Below, piece by piece: positions 43,027 through 52,175 of a DNA stretch of 64,000 nucleotides (the stretch's first letter is position 1; every line of letters begins with the position of its first letter). Source of the DNA: CBFFRJ01 sp051486985. GTDB lineage: Bacteria > Pseudomonadota > Gammaproteobacteria > Enterobacterales > Enterobacteriaceae. The stretch covers positions 1-64,000 of the forward strand of contig NZ_JAHVDV010000021.1 of assembly GCF_051486985.1 (NCBI RefSeq). The letters run 5' to 3'. The notes beneath the pieces were generated by a model, which was given only the letters and a program-made list of their open reading frames with translations, had not been told where the DNA came from and searched no databases. Both the position numbers and the translations under genes were made by a program.

Positions 43027-44100
43027 TTAATCCGTTATTTTACCCTTTTCCACGGTGAACATCTTCGAATTTTTGTCCGACATGTCCATAACGTGTTCAG
43101 CGCTTATGGCACTGACAAAAACCTGTGATTGCGAAGCTTTTAAGCGGCTGGCAAGCAGTCCGCGCTTCTCATCATCAAGTTCGGAGGCAAAATCATCTAT
43201 CAGGTATAAGCACCGTCTTCCGCTTTCACGGGTTAAAAACTCGCCCTGCGCCAGTCGCAGAGCACACATCAGCAGTTTTAACTGCCCACGGGAAAGCGTA
43301 TCTTCTACCGGCGCACCGTCTGCACGAATGCGGAAATCCGCTTTATGCGGGCCGTGTGCGGTATAAGTCAGCATACGATCGCGCTCAAAGCCCCTTTCGA
43401 GCACTTCGGCGTAATCGGTCTCCTTTTCCCAGCCGCGCTGAAAAGAGAAGGTCAGGTTGAATTCCGGTAAAAATTGTTTGCAGGTGTCCGCCATATCAGC
43501 CGCGATGGCGGCACTGTACAGGGCACGCCAGCTACTGATTTGCTCGGCCAGCGGGATGAGTTCTTTGTCCCAGGGGCGCAATTGCCCGTAATGCCCCACC
43601 TGACGCAGCGCGGCATTACGCTGTTTGAGCAACCTTTTGAGATTGCTCCACGCGGTAAAGAATCCGGGCTCGTTGTGAAAGCAGCCCCAGTCAAGGAAGG
43701 CTCTCCGGTATTTAGGGCCACCGTTAAGTAACGTAAAGCCCTCGGGCGTGATGAGCTGCATCGGCATCAACAGCGCCAGCTCTGCCACCTTGTGACCGTC
43801 GGTGCCATCAATGCGCACCGTGCTGTCACCAAGCTTATCTTTAGTGAGACCAATGGCGGTTTCTCGCTCTTCACCCAGCAATCGCCCGTGCAATACGAAG
43901 GATTCCTGTTCGTGGCGGATCACACGACCAATCTGCAAGCTGCGAAATGCCCGGCCATGACCGAGCGTGTAGATGGCTTCCAGCACGCTGGTTTTGCCGC
44001 TGCCGTTGGCACCTACCAGGAAATTAAAGCCAGGAGACAAGGCGAGATCCGCATTTTCGATATTGCGGAAGTCTTTGATGAGTAATCGGGTAAGCGACAT
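43027..44100 (-). CDS. recF: Recombination mediator RecF
   Basis: The 357-residue SMC-like ATPase works with RecO and RecR to load RecA at gaps. The Walker A motif is GANGSGKTS near residue 30-38, the signature LSRGQLKLL near 270, and the Walker B LYLIDDFASELD near 300. It ends 28 bases before gyrB. Unlike E. coli, where recF directly follows dnaN, a 147-base spacer with a palindromic repeat lies between. Confidence 0.97.
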   Translation of the reverse strand: MSLTRLLIKDFRNIENADLALSPGFNFLVGANGSGKTSVLEAIYTLGHGRAFRSLQIGRVIRHEQESFVLHGRLLGEERETAIGLTKDKLGDSTVRIDGTDGHKVAELALLMPMQLITPEGFTLLNGGPKYRRAFLDWGCFHNEPGFFTAWSNLKRLLKQRNAALRQVGHYGQLRPWDKELIPLAEQISSWRALYSAAIAADMADTCKQFLPEFNLTFSFQRGWEKETDYAEVLERGFERDRMLTYTAHGPHKADFRIRADGAPVEDTLSRGQLKLLMCALRLAQGEFLTRESGRRCLYLIDDFASELDDEKRGLLASRLKASQSQVFVSAISAEHVMDMSDKNSKMFTVEKGKITD

Positions 44101-44247
44101 ATTTCAGAGCATCGTCCAGGGGGCGTGAGTGTCGCAGCCAGTTCGTCTACCGCCAGCGCGCCGAAAGCGGAGCGTACACGAAGTACGTGAGCATTTCGAG
44201 CACTGCCGGGAGGCGAAATGGCAAGTAAACCAGCCCCGTTTCAGATA
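44101..44247. repeat. Palindromic intergenic repeat between dnaN and recF
   Basis: The spacer holds CGTAC-ACGAA-GTACG, flanked by CGAAAGCGGAG and TGAGCATTTCGAGC. This resembles the phoU-pstB spacer (CGTAG-ATAA-CTACG, CCGAAAGCG, GTGAGCAAAG), so both look like members of one family of interspersed elements common in enterics. No coding potential is seen. Confidence 0.6.
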
Positions 44248-45348
44248 CTACAGTCTCATGGGCATGACAACATAGGCCGCGCTTTGCGATGCCGCATCTT
44301 CAATCTGCACGCTCGACACCGAATCCGTCAGCAGAATGCGCACATTCTCGCATTTCAACGCATTAAGCACATCAAGCACGTAGCTGACGTTAAAACCAAT
44401 TTCCATCTCACTGCCCGCGTAAGTGACATCAAGGATCTCTTCTGCCTCTTCCTGCTCAGGGTTATTCGCCGTGATTTTTAATTGATTTTCACTGACATAA
44501 AGGCGCACACCGCGGAACTTCTCGTTAGAGAGAATCGCCGCGCGGGCGAAAGCCTGCTTGAGAATATCGCAGCCGGCATCAAGATGTTTATCCGGGTTCT
44601 TCGGCAATACGCGGCGATAATCGGGGAAACGACCGTCAACGAGCTTCGAGGTAAAGATAAAATCACCGACGTGCGCGCGGATGTTGTTGCTGCCAATCTG
44701 CACCCGGAGCGGATTCTCCCCGCCGTCGAGCATTCGCATCAGTTCGATGACGCCTTTACGCGGCACAATCACTGAATGGTTGGGCAGGCTGACGCCAATT
44801 GGCATAGAACAGACCGCCAGACGGTGACCGTCGGTCGCGACGGTGCGCAGCTCTTCACCTTCAGTTTCGAACAGCATACCGTTTAAGTAGTAACGCACAT
44901 CCTGATGGGCCATCGAGAACTGCGTCGCTTCGATCAGACGCTTCATCGTGGCCTGAGGGAGGGTGAATTCCACTTCGCTCTGCCAGTCATCCAGATTCGG
45001 AAAGTCAGCGGCTGGCAGGGTGGAAAGCGAGAAACGGCTGCGTCCGGAACGGACCAGCATACGTTCACCCTCAAGCTGCACGGCGATTTCCGCCCCTTCC
45101 GGCAGACCACGGCAGATGTCAAAAAACTTACGTGCCGGTACGGTTGTCGCACCAGGCTCATGCGCCGCCTGTAGGCTGACGCGGGCAACCATTTCCATTT
45201 CGAGATCGGTGCCGGTCAACGACAGGATACCGTCTGCCACCTGCAACAGCAGATTACCGAGGATAGGCAGCGTCGGACGGCCGCCCAGCGGGCCACTGAC
45301 CTGTTGCAGCGGCTTTAAAAGATGTTCACGTTCAACGGTAAATTTCAT
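44248..45348 (-). CDS. dnaN: DNA polymerase III sliding clamp
   Basis: The 366-residue beta clamp has three similar domains and forms the ring that holds polymerases on DNA. The N-terminus MKFTVEREHLLKPLQQVSGP and the C-terminal peptide-binding pocket ending VVMPMRL match E. coli. It follows dnaA by 18 bases. Length equals the E. coli protein. Confidence 0.98.
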   Translation of the reverse strand: MKFTVEREHLLKPLQQVSGPLGGRPTLPILGNLLLQVADGILSLTGTDLEMEMVARVSLQAAHEPGATTVPARKFFDICRGLPEGAEIAVQLEGERMLVRSGRSRFSLSTLPAADFPNLDDWQSEVEFTLPQATMKRLIEATQFSMAHQDVRYYLNGMLFETEGEELRTVATDGHRLAVCSMPIGVSLPNHSVIVPRKGVIELMRMLDGGENPLRVQIGSNNIRAHVGDFIFTSKLVDGRFPDYRRVLPKNPDKHLDAGCDILKQAFARAAILSNEKFRGVRLYVSENQLKITANNPEQEEAEEILDVTYAGSEMEIGFNVSYVLDVLNALKCENVRILLTDSVSSVQIEDAASQSAAYVVMPMRL

Positions 45349-45366
45349 AGCGTCACTTTCATCGCA

Positions 45367-46767
45367 TCAGGAAGACAATGTTCTGATTAAGTTGGAAAAA
45401 TCTTCTTTGATATCGTGGCTCTCTTCACGCAACTGCTCAATTTTACGGCAGGCATGGAGCACGGTAGTGTGGTCCCGACCGCCAAACGCATCGCCAATCT
45501 CCGGCAGGCTGTGATTGGTCAGTTCCTTCGCCAGCGCCATCGCCATCTGACGCGGGCGAGCCACCGAACGGGAGCGGCGTTTAGACAGCAGGTCCGCCAC
45601 TTTAATTTTGTAATACTCCGCCACCGTCTTTTGAATATTGTCGATGGTGACCAGCTTTTCTTGTAATGCCAGCAGATCGCGCAGCGCCTCGCGCACGAAA
45701 TCTATCGTTATTGCGCGTCCTGTAAAGTTGGCATTAGCAATCACACGGTTCAGCGCACCTTCGAGTTCACGCACGTTAGAGCGTAGACGCTTGGCAATAA
45801 AGAACGCCACCTCGCCTGGCAGACGGATGTCATTCTCGTCCGCTTTTTTCATCAGGATCGCCACGCGGGTTTCCAGTTCAGGCGGCTCGATCGCTACCGT
45901 CAGTCCCCAACCAAAACGGGATTTCAGACGATCTTCAACCCCGTTGATCTCTTTGGGATAACGATCCGACGTCAGTATGATCTGCTGATTGCCCTCAAGC
46001 AGAGCGTTAAAGGTGTGAAAAAACTCTTCCTGCGAGCGCTCTTTATTAGCAAAGAACTGAATATCATCGATAAGCAGCGCATCCACTGAGCGATAATAGC
46101 GTTTAAACTCTTCGATCGCGTTGTTTTGTAAGGCTTTAACCATATCCTGTACAAAACGTTCAGAGTGCATATAAACCACTTTGGCATTGGGCTTACGCGC
46201 CATAATGCCATTACCTACCGCATGTAAAAGGTGGGTTTTACCTAAGCCCGTTCCCCCATAGAGGAAAAGCGGGTTATACGCGCCGCCCGGGTTGTCTGCC
46301 ACCTGACGGGCCGCCGCACGCGCCAGCTGGTTAGATTTACCTTCGACGAAGTTATCAAAAGTATGTTTGAGGTTAACGTTAGAACGGTAGGTGGGCTCCG
46401 CTGGTGCCGGCACATTATCCCAACCAGAACGCGCTGCCGGGGCAACACGCTGCGGTTGTTGCACGTGAGGCGTTTGTACCGGAGCGGCTACATGAGCAGG
46501 CTCCCGGTGCAGTTGCGTAACGGGTTTTGTCCCGACTTCAAAACGCAGTTGCGGCACATCCGTGCCGCAGAAATCGTTCAGCAGCCCGTTAATATTATTG
46601 AGGTATTTGTCTCTGACCCAATCGAGTACAAAACGGTTTGGCGCATACAAAGCCAGCGTGTTATCGCTCAGTTCCGCCTGCAAAGGGCGGATCCACATGC
46701 TGAATTCTGTGGCTGGTAACTCATCCTGCAATCGGGCAAGACACTGCTGCCAAAGCGAAAGTGACAC
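45367..46767 (-). CDS. dnaA: Replication initiator DnaA
   Basis: The 466-residue AAA+ initiator has the N-terminal oligomerisation domain (SLSLWQQCLARLQDELPATE), Walker A GGTGLGKTHL, Walker B ALLIDDIQFF, sensor motifs, and the C-terminal box-binding helices (ending DHTTVLHACRKIEQL). GTG at 46767 is the start, as in E. coli, with GTGGAG seven bases before; the upstream in-frame ATG has no ribosome site. It is divergent from rpmH. Confidence 0.98.
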   Translation of the reverse strand: MSLSLWQQCLARLQDELPATEFSMWIRPLQAELSDNTLALYAPNRFVLDWVRDKYLNNINGLLNDFCGTDVPQLRFEVGTKPVTQLHREPAHVAAPVQTPHVQQPQRVAPAARSGWDNVPAPAEPTYRSNVNLKHTFDNFVEGKSNQLARAAARQVADNPGGAYNPLFLYGGTGLGKTHLLHAVGNGIMARKPNAKVVYMHSERFVQDMVKALQNNAIEEFKRYYRSVDALLIDDIQFFANKERSQEEFFHTFNALLEGNQQIILTSDRYPKEINGVEDRLKSRFGWGLTVAIEPPELETRVAILMKKADENDIRLPGEVAFFIAKRLRSNVRELEGALNRVIANANFTGRAITIDFVREALRDLLALQEKLVTIDNIQKTVAEYYKIKVADLLSKRRSRSVARPRQMAMALAKELTNHSLPEIGDAFGGRDHTTVLHACRKIEQLREESHDIKEDFSNLIRTLSS

Positions 46768-46956
46768 GGCGGACTCCACTCGAACAAAATCGATAAATAA
46801 AAGACAGAAACATTAATGATTGTTGACACACGTCGATAAGACCCAGCAGGGGTGACGTGCGAACCGCTATCTGCGGTTTTACACTTCATCCTTCCGGCTG
46901 CCATGTTGCAGGCGGCTCTTTGCGCGACGAAGAAGGATAGTGTAATGCCCGGCGCT

Positions 46957-46990
46957 GATCCCTGGATCGCGATCGGGACCGCGGATCATA
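46957..46990 (-). promoter_or_regulatory. dnaA promoter p2 region with GATC cluster
   Basis: Four GATC sites lie within 31 bases (46957-46987), and on the minus strand TATGATCC (-10 TATGAT at 46985-46990) matches the E. coli dnaAp2 context (GTTTAGGCTATGATCCGCGG). Dam methylation and SeqA binding at these sites delay re-initiation in E. coli. The rest of the gap towards dnaA shows nothing further. Confidence 0.65.
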
Positions 46991-47038
46991 GCCTAAACTG
47001 CTTCAGAGATCTTGTGTTTCTCACAGATTCTTCACGAT

Positions 47039-47047
47039 TTATCCACA
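47039..47047 (+). promoter_or_regulatory. DnaA box in the dnaA promoter
   Basis: TTATCCACA is a perfect R1-type DnaA box between the two expected dnaA promoters. It mediates DnaA autoregulation in E. coli. There is only one perfect box here, so this is not oriC. Confidence 0.85.
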
Positions 47048-47179
47048 GGGCAATCGGGAATCGGCTAAGTGTAAACGATCCCGGATAGGGTGCGGGACGA
47101 TTTACACCGCATATTGGAAAATTTAATGAGTAATCCCGAAATGGGGCTTAATCGATCTAACGAAGATCCTGGACGATCC

Positions 47180-47207
47180 TTGCGATTTCCTGTTTGGGTC
47201 GTATAAT
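47180..47207 (+). promoter_or_regulatory. rpmH promoter
   Basis: TTGCGA (47180-47185) and TATAAT (47202-47207) are 16 bases apart, followed by a CCCCCC stretch and a GC-rich initial region. It is the strongest housekeeping promoter visible before rpmH. Confidence 0.8.
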
Positions 47208-47423
47208 CCTCCCCCCGGCGCGTTAAGCTCATTTTCAACCGTCGGACGCTGACTGTTTTTCACCCTAAAATGTGCAAAAATAGACGCGTTATAAGGAAAG
47301 AGAATTGACTCCGGAGTGTACAATTATTACAATCCGGCCTCTTAAATCACCCACACTGAAGCGTTAGTCGTTCGCTTAGCCTTACGGGCATACGCAAAAG
47401 TCAGTGAATTCATTCAAGTTTAG

Positions 47424-47576
<153 letters not shown>

Positions 47577-47593
47577 TAAAAGCTAACCCCTGA

Positions 47594-47953
47594 GTGGTTA
47601 AGCTCGCTTTTCCCAGGGAGTTACGTTTGTTAACTCCCAATCATTTCACCTTCGTCTTCCAGCAGCCACAACGGGCTGGCACGCCGCAAATCACCATCCT
47701 CGGCCGCCTGAATTCGCTGGGGCATCCCCGTATCGGTCTTACCGTCGCTAAAAAAAATGTTAAACGAGCTCACGAGCGCAATCGGATTAAACGTCTGACG
47801 CGTGAAAGTTTTCGTTTGCGTCAGCACGAGCTTCCAGCAATGGATTTCGTGGTGGTAGCGAAAAAGGGGGTTGCCGATCTCGATAACCGTGCTCTCTCGG
47901 AAGCGTTGGAAAAATTATGGCGCCGCCATTGTCGCCTGGCTCACGGCTCCTGA
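47594..47953 (+). CDS. rnpA: Ribonuclease P protein component
   Basis: The 119-residue RnpA (GTG start, MVKLAFPRELRLLTPNHFTF) binds the M1 RNA and helps recognise the 5' leader of pre-tRNA. The RNR motif (HERNRIKRLTRESFR) is intact. It is followed by yidD with an overlap of 37 bases. GTG is the known start in enterics. Confidence 0.97.
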   Translation: MVKLAFPRELRLLTPNHFTFVFQQPQRAGTPQITILGRLNSLGHPRIGLTVAKKNVKRAHERNRIKRLTRESFRLRQHELPAMDFVVVAKKGVADLDNRALSEALEKLWRRHCRLAHGS

Positions 47954-48174
47954 TAGGCCTTATCCGGGTCTATCAAATCCTGATTAGTCCGCTACTCGGG
48001 CCGCGTTGCCGTTTCACCCCAACCTGTTCTCACTATGGAATTGAGGCATTGCGCAGGTTTGGAGTGATAAAAGGCAGTTGGTTGACAGTGAAACGCGTAT
48101 TAAAATGCCACCCTTTACATCCGGGTGGAGACGATCCCGTCCCGCCAGGACCCTTTAATACCAGAGAACACTAA
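47917..48174 (+). CDS. yidD: Membrane insertion factor YidD
   Basis: The 85-residue protein matches E. coli YidD, with an amphipathic N-terminus (GLIRVYQILISPLLG), the Cys-containing CRFTPTCSHYG and a conserved tail (CHPLHPGGDDPVPPGPF). It assists YidC in inserting membrane proteins. It starts inside rnpA (37-base overlap) and ends two bases before yidC. Confidence 0.95.
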   Translation: MAPPLSPGSRLLIGLIRVYQILISPLLGPRCRFTPTCSHYGIEALRRFGVIKGSWLTVKRVLKCHPLHPGGDDPVPPGPFNTREH

Positions 48175-48176
48175 CG

Positions 48177-49820
48177 ATGGATTCGCAACGCAATCTTTTT
48201 GTCATCGCTTTGTTGTTCGTGTCTTTCATGATCTGGCAAGCCTGGGAGCAGGATAAAAATCCTCAACCTCAGCAGCAGATCACGCAGACTACGACCACCG
48301 CAGCGGGTAGCGCAGCCGACCAGGGCGTACCAGCCAGTGGCCAGGGGAAACTGATTACGGTTAAAACTGACGTGCTTTCCCTCACCATCAACACCCGTGG
48401 TGGTGATGTTGAGCAGGCACTGCTTCTGGGTTATCCGAAAGAACTGGGTTCTAACGAGCCTTTCCAGTTACTGGAAACCACCCCGGAGTTTATCTATCAG
48501 GCGCAGAGCGGTCTGACCGGTCGTGACGGCCCGGATAATCCGGCGAATGGACCACGTCCGCTGTACAACATTGATAAAGATGCGTTCGAACTGGCGGATG
48601 GCCAGAACGAACTGGCGATTCCGTTGACCTATACAGATGCAGCGGGTAACACCTTCACCAAAACCTTCACCCTGAAACGTGGTGAATATGCGGTGAACGT
48701 GGGCTACAACGTGCAGAACGCCAGCGAAAAACCGCTGGAAGTCTCTTCCTTTGGTCAGCTGAAGCAATCCATCAATCTGCCATCGCACCGCGATACCGGC
48801 AGCAGCAACTTCGCCCTGCATACTTTCCGTGGCGCGGCCTACTCCACGCCGGATGCGAAGTATGAGAAATACAAATTCGATACCATTGCTGATAACGAAA
48901 ACCTGAACATCAGTGCCAACAACGGCTGGGTAGCCATGCTGCAACAGTACTTTGCTACCGCATGGATCCCGCGTGTTGATGGCGCGAATAACTTCTATAC
49001 CAGCAACCTGGGTAACGGCGTTGCCGCTATCGGCTACAAATCCCAGCCGGTTCTGGTACAACCAGGCCAGACCGCCGCGCTGAACAGCACCCTGTGGGTG
49101 GGCCCGGAGATTCAGGACAAAATGGCTGCCGCTGCACCACACCTGGATTTGACCGTGGATTATGGCTGGTTGTGGTTCATCTCTCAGCCGCTGTTTAAAC
49201 TGCTGAAATGGATCCATAGCTTCCTCGGCAACTGGGGCTTCTCCATCATCGTTATTACCTTTATCGTTCGTGGCATCATGTACCCGCTGACTAAAGCGCA
49301 GTACACCTCCATGGCGAAAATGCGTATTCTGCAACCTAAGATCCAGGCAATGCGTGAGCGTCTGGGTGATGATAAACAGCGTCAAAGTCAGGAGATGATG
49401 GCGCTGTACAAAGCGGAGAAAGTGAACCCGCTGGGCGGTTGTTTCCCACTGCTGATTCAGATGCCAATCTTCCTGGCGCTGTATTACATGCTGATGGGCT
49501 CTGTAGAGCTGCGCCACGCGCCTTTCGCTCTGTGGATCCATGACCTGTCTGCACAGGACCCGTACTACATCCTGCCGATTCTGATGGGCGTGACGATGTT
49601 CTTCATCCAGAAGATGTCGCCGACCACCGTAACCGACCCGATGCAGCAGAAGATCATGACCTTCATGCCGGTCATCTTCACCGTGTTCTTCCTGTGGTTC
49701 CCGTCAGGTCTGGTGCTGTACTACATCGTCAGCAACCTGGTAACCATCCTTCAGCAGCAGCTGATTTACCGTGGTCTGGAGAAGCGTGGCCTGCATAGCC
49801 GCGAGAAGAAAAGCTCCTGA
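48177..49820 (+). CDS. yidC: Membrane protein insertase YidC
   Basis: The 547-residue insertase has the N-terminal membrane anchor (LFVIALLFVSFMIWQAWEQ), a large periplasmic domain to about residue 340, and five conserved segments with the hydrophilic groove (PLTKAQYTSMAKMRILQPKI) and the NPLGGCFPLLIQMPIFLALY hairpin. It folds Sec-dependent and -independent membrane proteins. Length is one less than in E. coli. Confidence 0.97.
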   Translation: MDSQRNLFVIALLFVSFMIWQAWEQDKNPQPQQQITQTTTTAAGSAADQGVPASGQGKLITVKTDVLSLTINTRGGDVEQALLLGYPKELGSNEPFQLLETTPEFIYQAQSGLTGRDGPDNPANGPRPLYNIDKDAFELADGQNELAIPLTYTDAAGNTFTKTFTLKRGEYAVNVGYNVQNASEKPLEVSSFGQLKQSINLPSHRDTGSSNFALHTFRGAAYSTPDAKYEKYKFDTIADNENLNISANNGWVAMLQQYFATAWIPRVDGANNFYTSNLGNGVAAIGYKSQPVLVQPGQTAALNSTLWVGPEIQDKMAAAAPHLDLTVDYGWLWFISQPLFKLLKWIHSFLGNWGFSIIVITFIVRGIMYPLTKAQYTSMAKMRILQPKIQAMRERLGDDKQRQSQEMMALYKAEKVNPLGGCFPLLIQMPIFLALYYMLMGSVELRHAPFALWIHDLSAQDPYYILPILMGVTMFFIQKMSPTTVTDPMQQKIMTFMPVIFTVFFLWFPSGLVLYYIVSNLVTILQQQLIYRGLEKRGLHSREKKSS

Positions 49821-49922
49821 TACGCTTTATTTTTCAAGCCGCAGCGGCGTTAGCTGCATGCACTTACCGCCTTGCTGCAGCTTGAATGATTTTGAGTATT
49901 CACGGTAAAGTTAATGCCAGAG

Positions 49923-49947
49923 AAGGCGGTCATTAGACCGCCTTTTT
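49923..49947 (+). terminator. yidC terminator
   Basis: AAGGCGGTC-ATTA-GACCGCCTT forms a nine-base stem followed by TTTT. It lies between yidC and mnmE, 102 bases after the yidC stop. Confidence 0.85.
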
Positions 49948-49967
49948 TACATTTAAAGAGAACTATC

Positions 49968-51332
49968 ATGAGCCATAACGACACCATTATCGCCCAGGCA
50001 ACCCCACCCGGCCGCGGCGGCGTCGGTATCCTGCGTATCTCTGGCCTGAAAGCCCGTGAAGTAGCCCAGACCGTTCTGGGCAAGCTGCCAAAGCCTCGTT
50101 ACGCCGATTATCTGCCGTTCAATGACGTTGACGGCAAGGCGCTGGATCAGGGGATCGCCCTGTGGTTTCCGGGCCCGAATTCGTTTACGGGCGAAGATGT
50201 GCTGGAGTTACAGGGACACGGCGGCCCGGTCATTCTGGATTTACTGTTGAAGCGTATTTTGACGATCCCGGGCGTGCGCATCGCCAATCCGGGCGAGTTC
50301 TCCGAGCGCGCTTTCCTTAATGACAAGCTGGATTTAGCCCAGGCGGAAGCCATTGCTGACCTCATTGATGCCAGCTCTGAGCAGGCGGCACGTTCCGCGC
50401 TGAACTCGTTGCAGGGTGCATTCTCTGCCCGCGTAAACCACTTAGTGGAAGCACTCACTCACCTGCGGATCTACGTTGAAGCGGCTATCGACTTCCCGGA
50501 TGAAGAAATAGATTTTCTTTCCGATGGCAAAATTGAAGCCCAGCTCAATACGGTCATTGTCGATCTGGACGCTGTACGCGCTGAAGCGCGTCAGGGTAGC
50601 CTGCTGCGTGAAGGGATGAAAGTAGTGATTGCAGGTCGCCCCAATGCCGGTAAATCAAGCTTGCTGAACGCGCTGGCGGGCCGTGAAGCGGCGATCGTGA
50701 CGGACATTGCCGGCACTACACGCGACGTACTCCGTGAGCACATCCATATTGACGGCATGCCGCTACATATTATCGACACCGCCGGCCTTCGTGATGCCAG
50801 TGATGAAGTTGAACGCATCGGTATCGAACGCGCCTGGCAGGAGATCGAGCAAGCCGACCGCGTGCTGTTTATGGTGGATGGCACCACGACCGATGCGCAG
50901 GATCCCGCTGAAATCTGGCCTGACTTCATTGCCCGTCTGCCGCAAAAATTGCCGATTACCGTTGTGCGTAACAAAGCCGATGTCACAGGCGAGACGCTGG
51001 GTATCAGCGATGTGAATGGTCACTCACTTATTCGTCTTTCCGCACGGACCGGCGAGGGTGTAGAGGCGTTACGAAACCATCTTAAGCAAAGTATGGGGTT
51101 CGACACCAACATGGAAGGCGGCTTCCTTGCTCGCCGTCGTCACCTTCAGGCGCTGGAAGAGGCGGCAAATCACCTGCAACAAGGCAAAGCACAGCTGCTG
51201 GGCGCCTGGGCTGGCGAGTTACTGGCCGAGGAGCTACGCCTTGCACAGCAGTCGTTAAGCGAGATTACCGGCGATTTCACCTCCGACGATCTGCTGGGGC
51301 GTATTTTCTCCAGCTTCTGTATCGGGAAATGA
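49968..51332 (+). CDS. mnmE: tRNA-modifying GTPase MnmE
   Basis: The 454-residue protein works with MnmG to make (c)mnm5U at the wobble base of certain tRNAs. The N-terminal tetrahydrofolate domain (ATPPGRGGVGILRISG), the G domain (GRPNAGKSSLLNAL, DIAGTTRD, DTAGLRD, NKAD) and the C-terminal CIGK are complete. The ATG at 49968 is the E. coli start; the frame upstream is not used. Its stop overlaps the next gene by ATGA. Confidence 0.97.
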   Translation: MSHNDTIIAQATPPGRGGVGILRISGLKAREVAQTVLGKLPKPRYADYLPFNDVDGKALDQGIALWFPGPNSFTGEDVLELQGHGGPVILDLLLKRILTIPGVRIANPGEFSERAFLNDKLDLAQAEAIADLIDASSEQAARSALNSLQGAFSARVNHLVEALTHLRIYVEAAIDFPDEEIDFLSDGKIEAQLNTVIVDLDAVRAEARQGSLLREGMKVVIAGRPNAGKSSLLNALAGREAAIVTDIAGTTRDVLREHIHIDGMPLHIIDTAGLRDASDEVERIGIERAWQEIEQADRVLFMVDGTTTDAQDPAEIWPDFIARLPQKLPITVVRNKADVTGETLGISDVNGHSLIRLSARTGEGVEALRNHLKQSMGFDTNMEGGFLARRRHLQALEEAANHLQQGKAQLLGAWAGELLAEELRLAQQSLSEITGDFTSDDLLGRIFSSFCIGK

Positions 51333-52009
51333 CCACGACCGCGGAGTTGCTTAGCGCCCTCTACGAGGCGACCAGTGAAAAAACGCTGGCCGCCTGGCTG
51401 ACGGCGCCTGATTGCGGCGCGCCCATGCATCAGCCCTATTACGATCCACATAAACTGGCGCTGGCAACGGGATTTCAGCCCGCAATGCCGGAGGGGATTT
51501 CCGCGTTGCGCCATGCCCTGGCCTCGCTGACGCAGGGTGACGAGCGGGCAGATGTGCTCCCCCCGGACGGTTTCCATTTTACTTTTTTGCCCGTCACCCT
51601 CCCGCTCTATGAGCAGTATGGTCAGCCTGAGGATATCGCGCCGTTGCTTACCCTCTGGCAGACCTGGCGTCAGCAACAGGTTCAGATCCGTGATCTGCGG
51701 CTGGTCGCGCTGCCCGGTCAGCTTTTACTGGCAGGAATACCTGATGAGGAAAGCCTGCGTTCACGTCAGGCATTCTGCGAGGCGCTGCTGGCTTCTCCCT
51801 GGCGCGATCGCCTGATCGCCCGTCATGCACATACCCCATTGCCACCGCCATTCTGGCACACCACACTGTTACGATATCGTGCACAATTCCTTCCCCTGCC
51901 AGTTCGGCACTTTTTTATGCAGCATCGGCATCAGCGCTTTGGCAGCGTAGCGGGAGGCGTGATCCTGGCTCAGGTGAACTACAACTGGACGCAGGTATAT
52001 CCCTGCTAA
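51329..52009 (+). CDS. 2H phosphoesterase-like protein
   Basis: The 226-residue protein overlaps the mnmE stop by four bases (ATGA). Two H-x-T motifs typical of 2H phosphoesterases are visible: His83 in GFHFTFLPVT and His177 in FWHTTLLRYR, 94 residues apart, the usual spacing for LigT-like and RNA ligase-type folds. Such enzymes open cyclic phosphates or 2'-5' bonds of RNA and nucleotides. No E. coli K-12 counterpart lies after mnmE (there tnaC follows). Coupling to a tRNA GTPase makes an RNA substrate attractive, but this is inference. A short GC hairpin (52069-52080) with TTTT lies downstream. Confidence 0.6.
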   Translation: MTTTAELLSALYEATSEKTLAAWLTAPDCGAPMHQPYYDPHKLALATGFQPAMPEGISALRHALASLTQGDERADVLPPDGFHFTFLPVTLPLYEQYGQPEDIAPLLTLWQTWRQQQVQIRDLRLVALPGQLLLAGIPDEESLRSRQAFCEALLASPWRDRLIARHAHTPLPPPFWHTTLLRYRAQFLPLPVRHFFMQHRHQRFGSVAGGVILAQVNYNWTQVYPC

Positions 52010-52068
52010 TCCAATTGTGAAGGAAATATGTAGATGAGTACCTATTGACTAAATTAATTGTAAAAGTC

Positions 52069-52085
52069 GCCCCCAGGGGCTTTTC
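52069..52085 (+). terminator. Weak terminator after the 2H gene
   Basis: GCCCC-CA-GGGGC followed by TTTT gives a five-base stem, 60 bases past the 2H-like gene. It is short but in the right place. Confidence 0.45.
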
Positions 52086-52123
52086 AGATAGGTTTTTCCA
52101 CATTAAAACCTAAGCGATATACG

Positions 52124-52141
52124 CGATAATGCGAATTATCG
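52124..52141. promoter_or_regulatory. Palindrome upstream of yieE, Fur-box-like
   Basis: CGATAAT-GCGA-ATTATCG is a perfect palindrome 35 bases before the yieE start. The GATAAT/ATTATC arms are those of a Fur box, but the four-base spacer differs from the usual single base between them, so the assignment is uncertain. Confidence 0.3.
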
Positions 52142-52175
52142 TTTTCAGTACCAGACCATTATCATGGAGCGAAAA

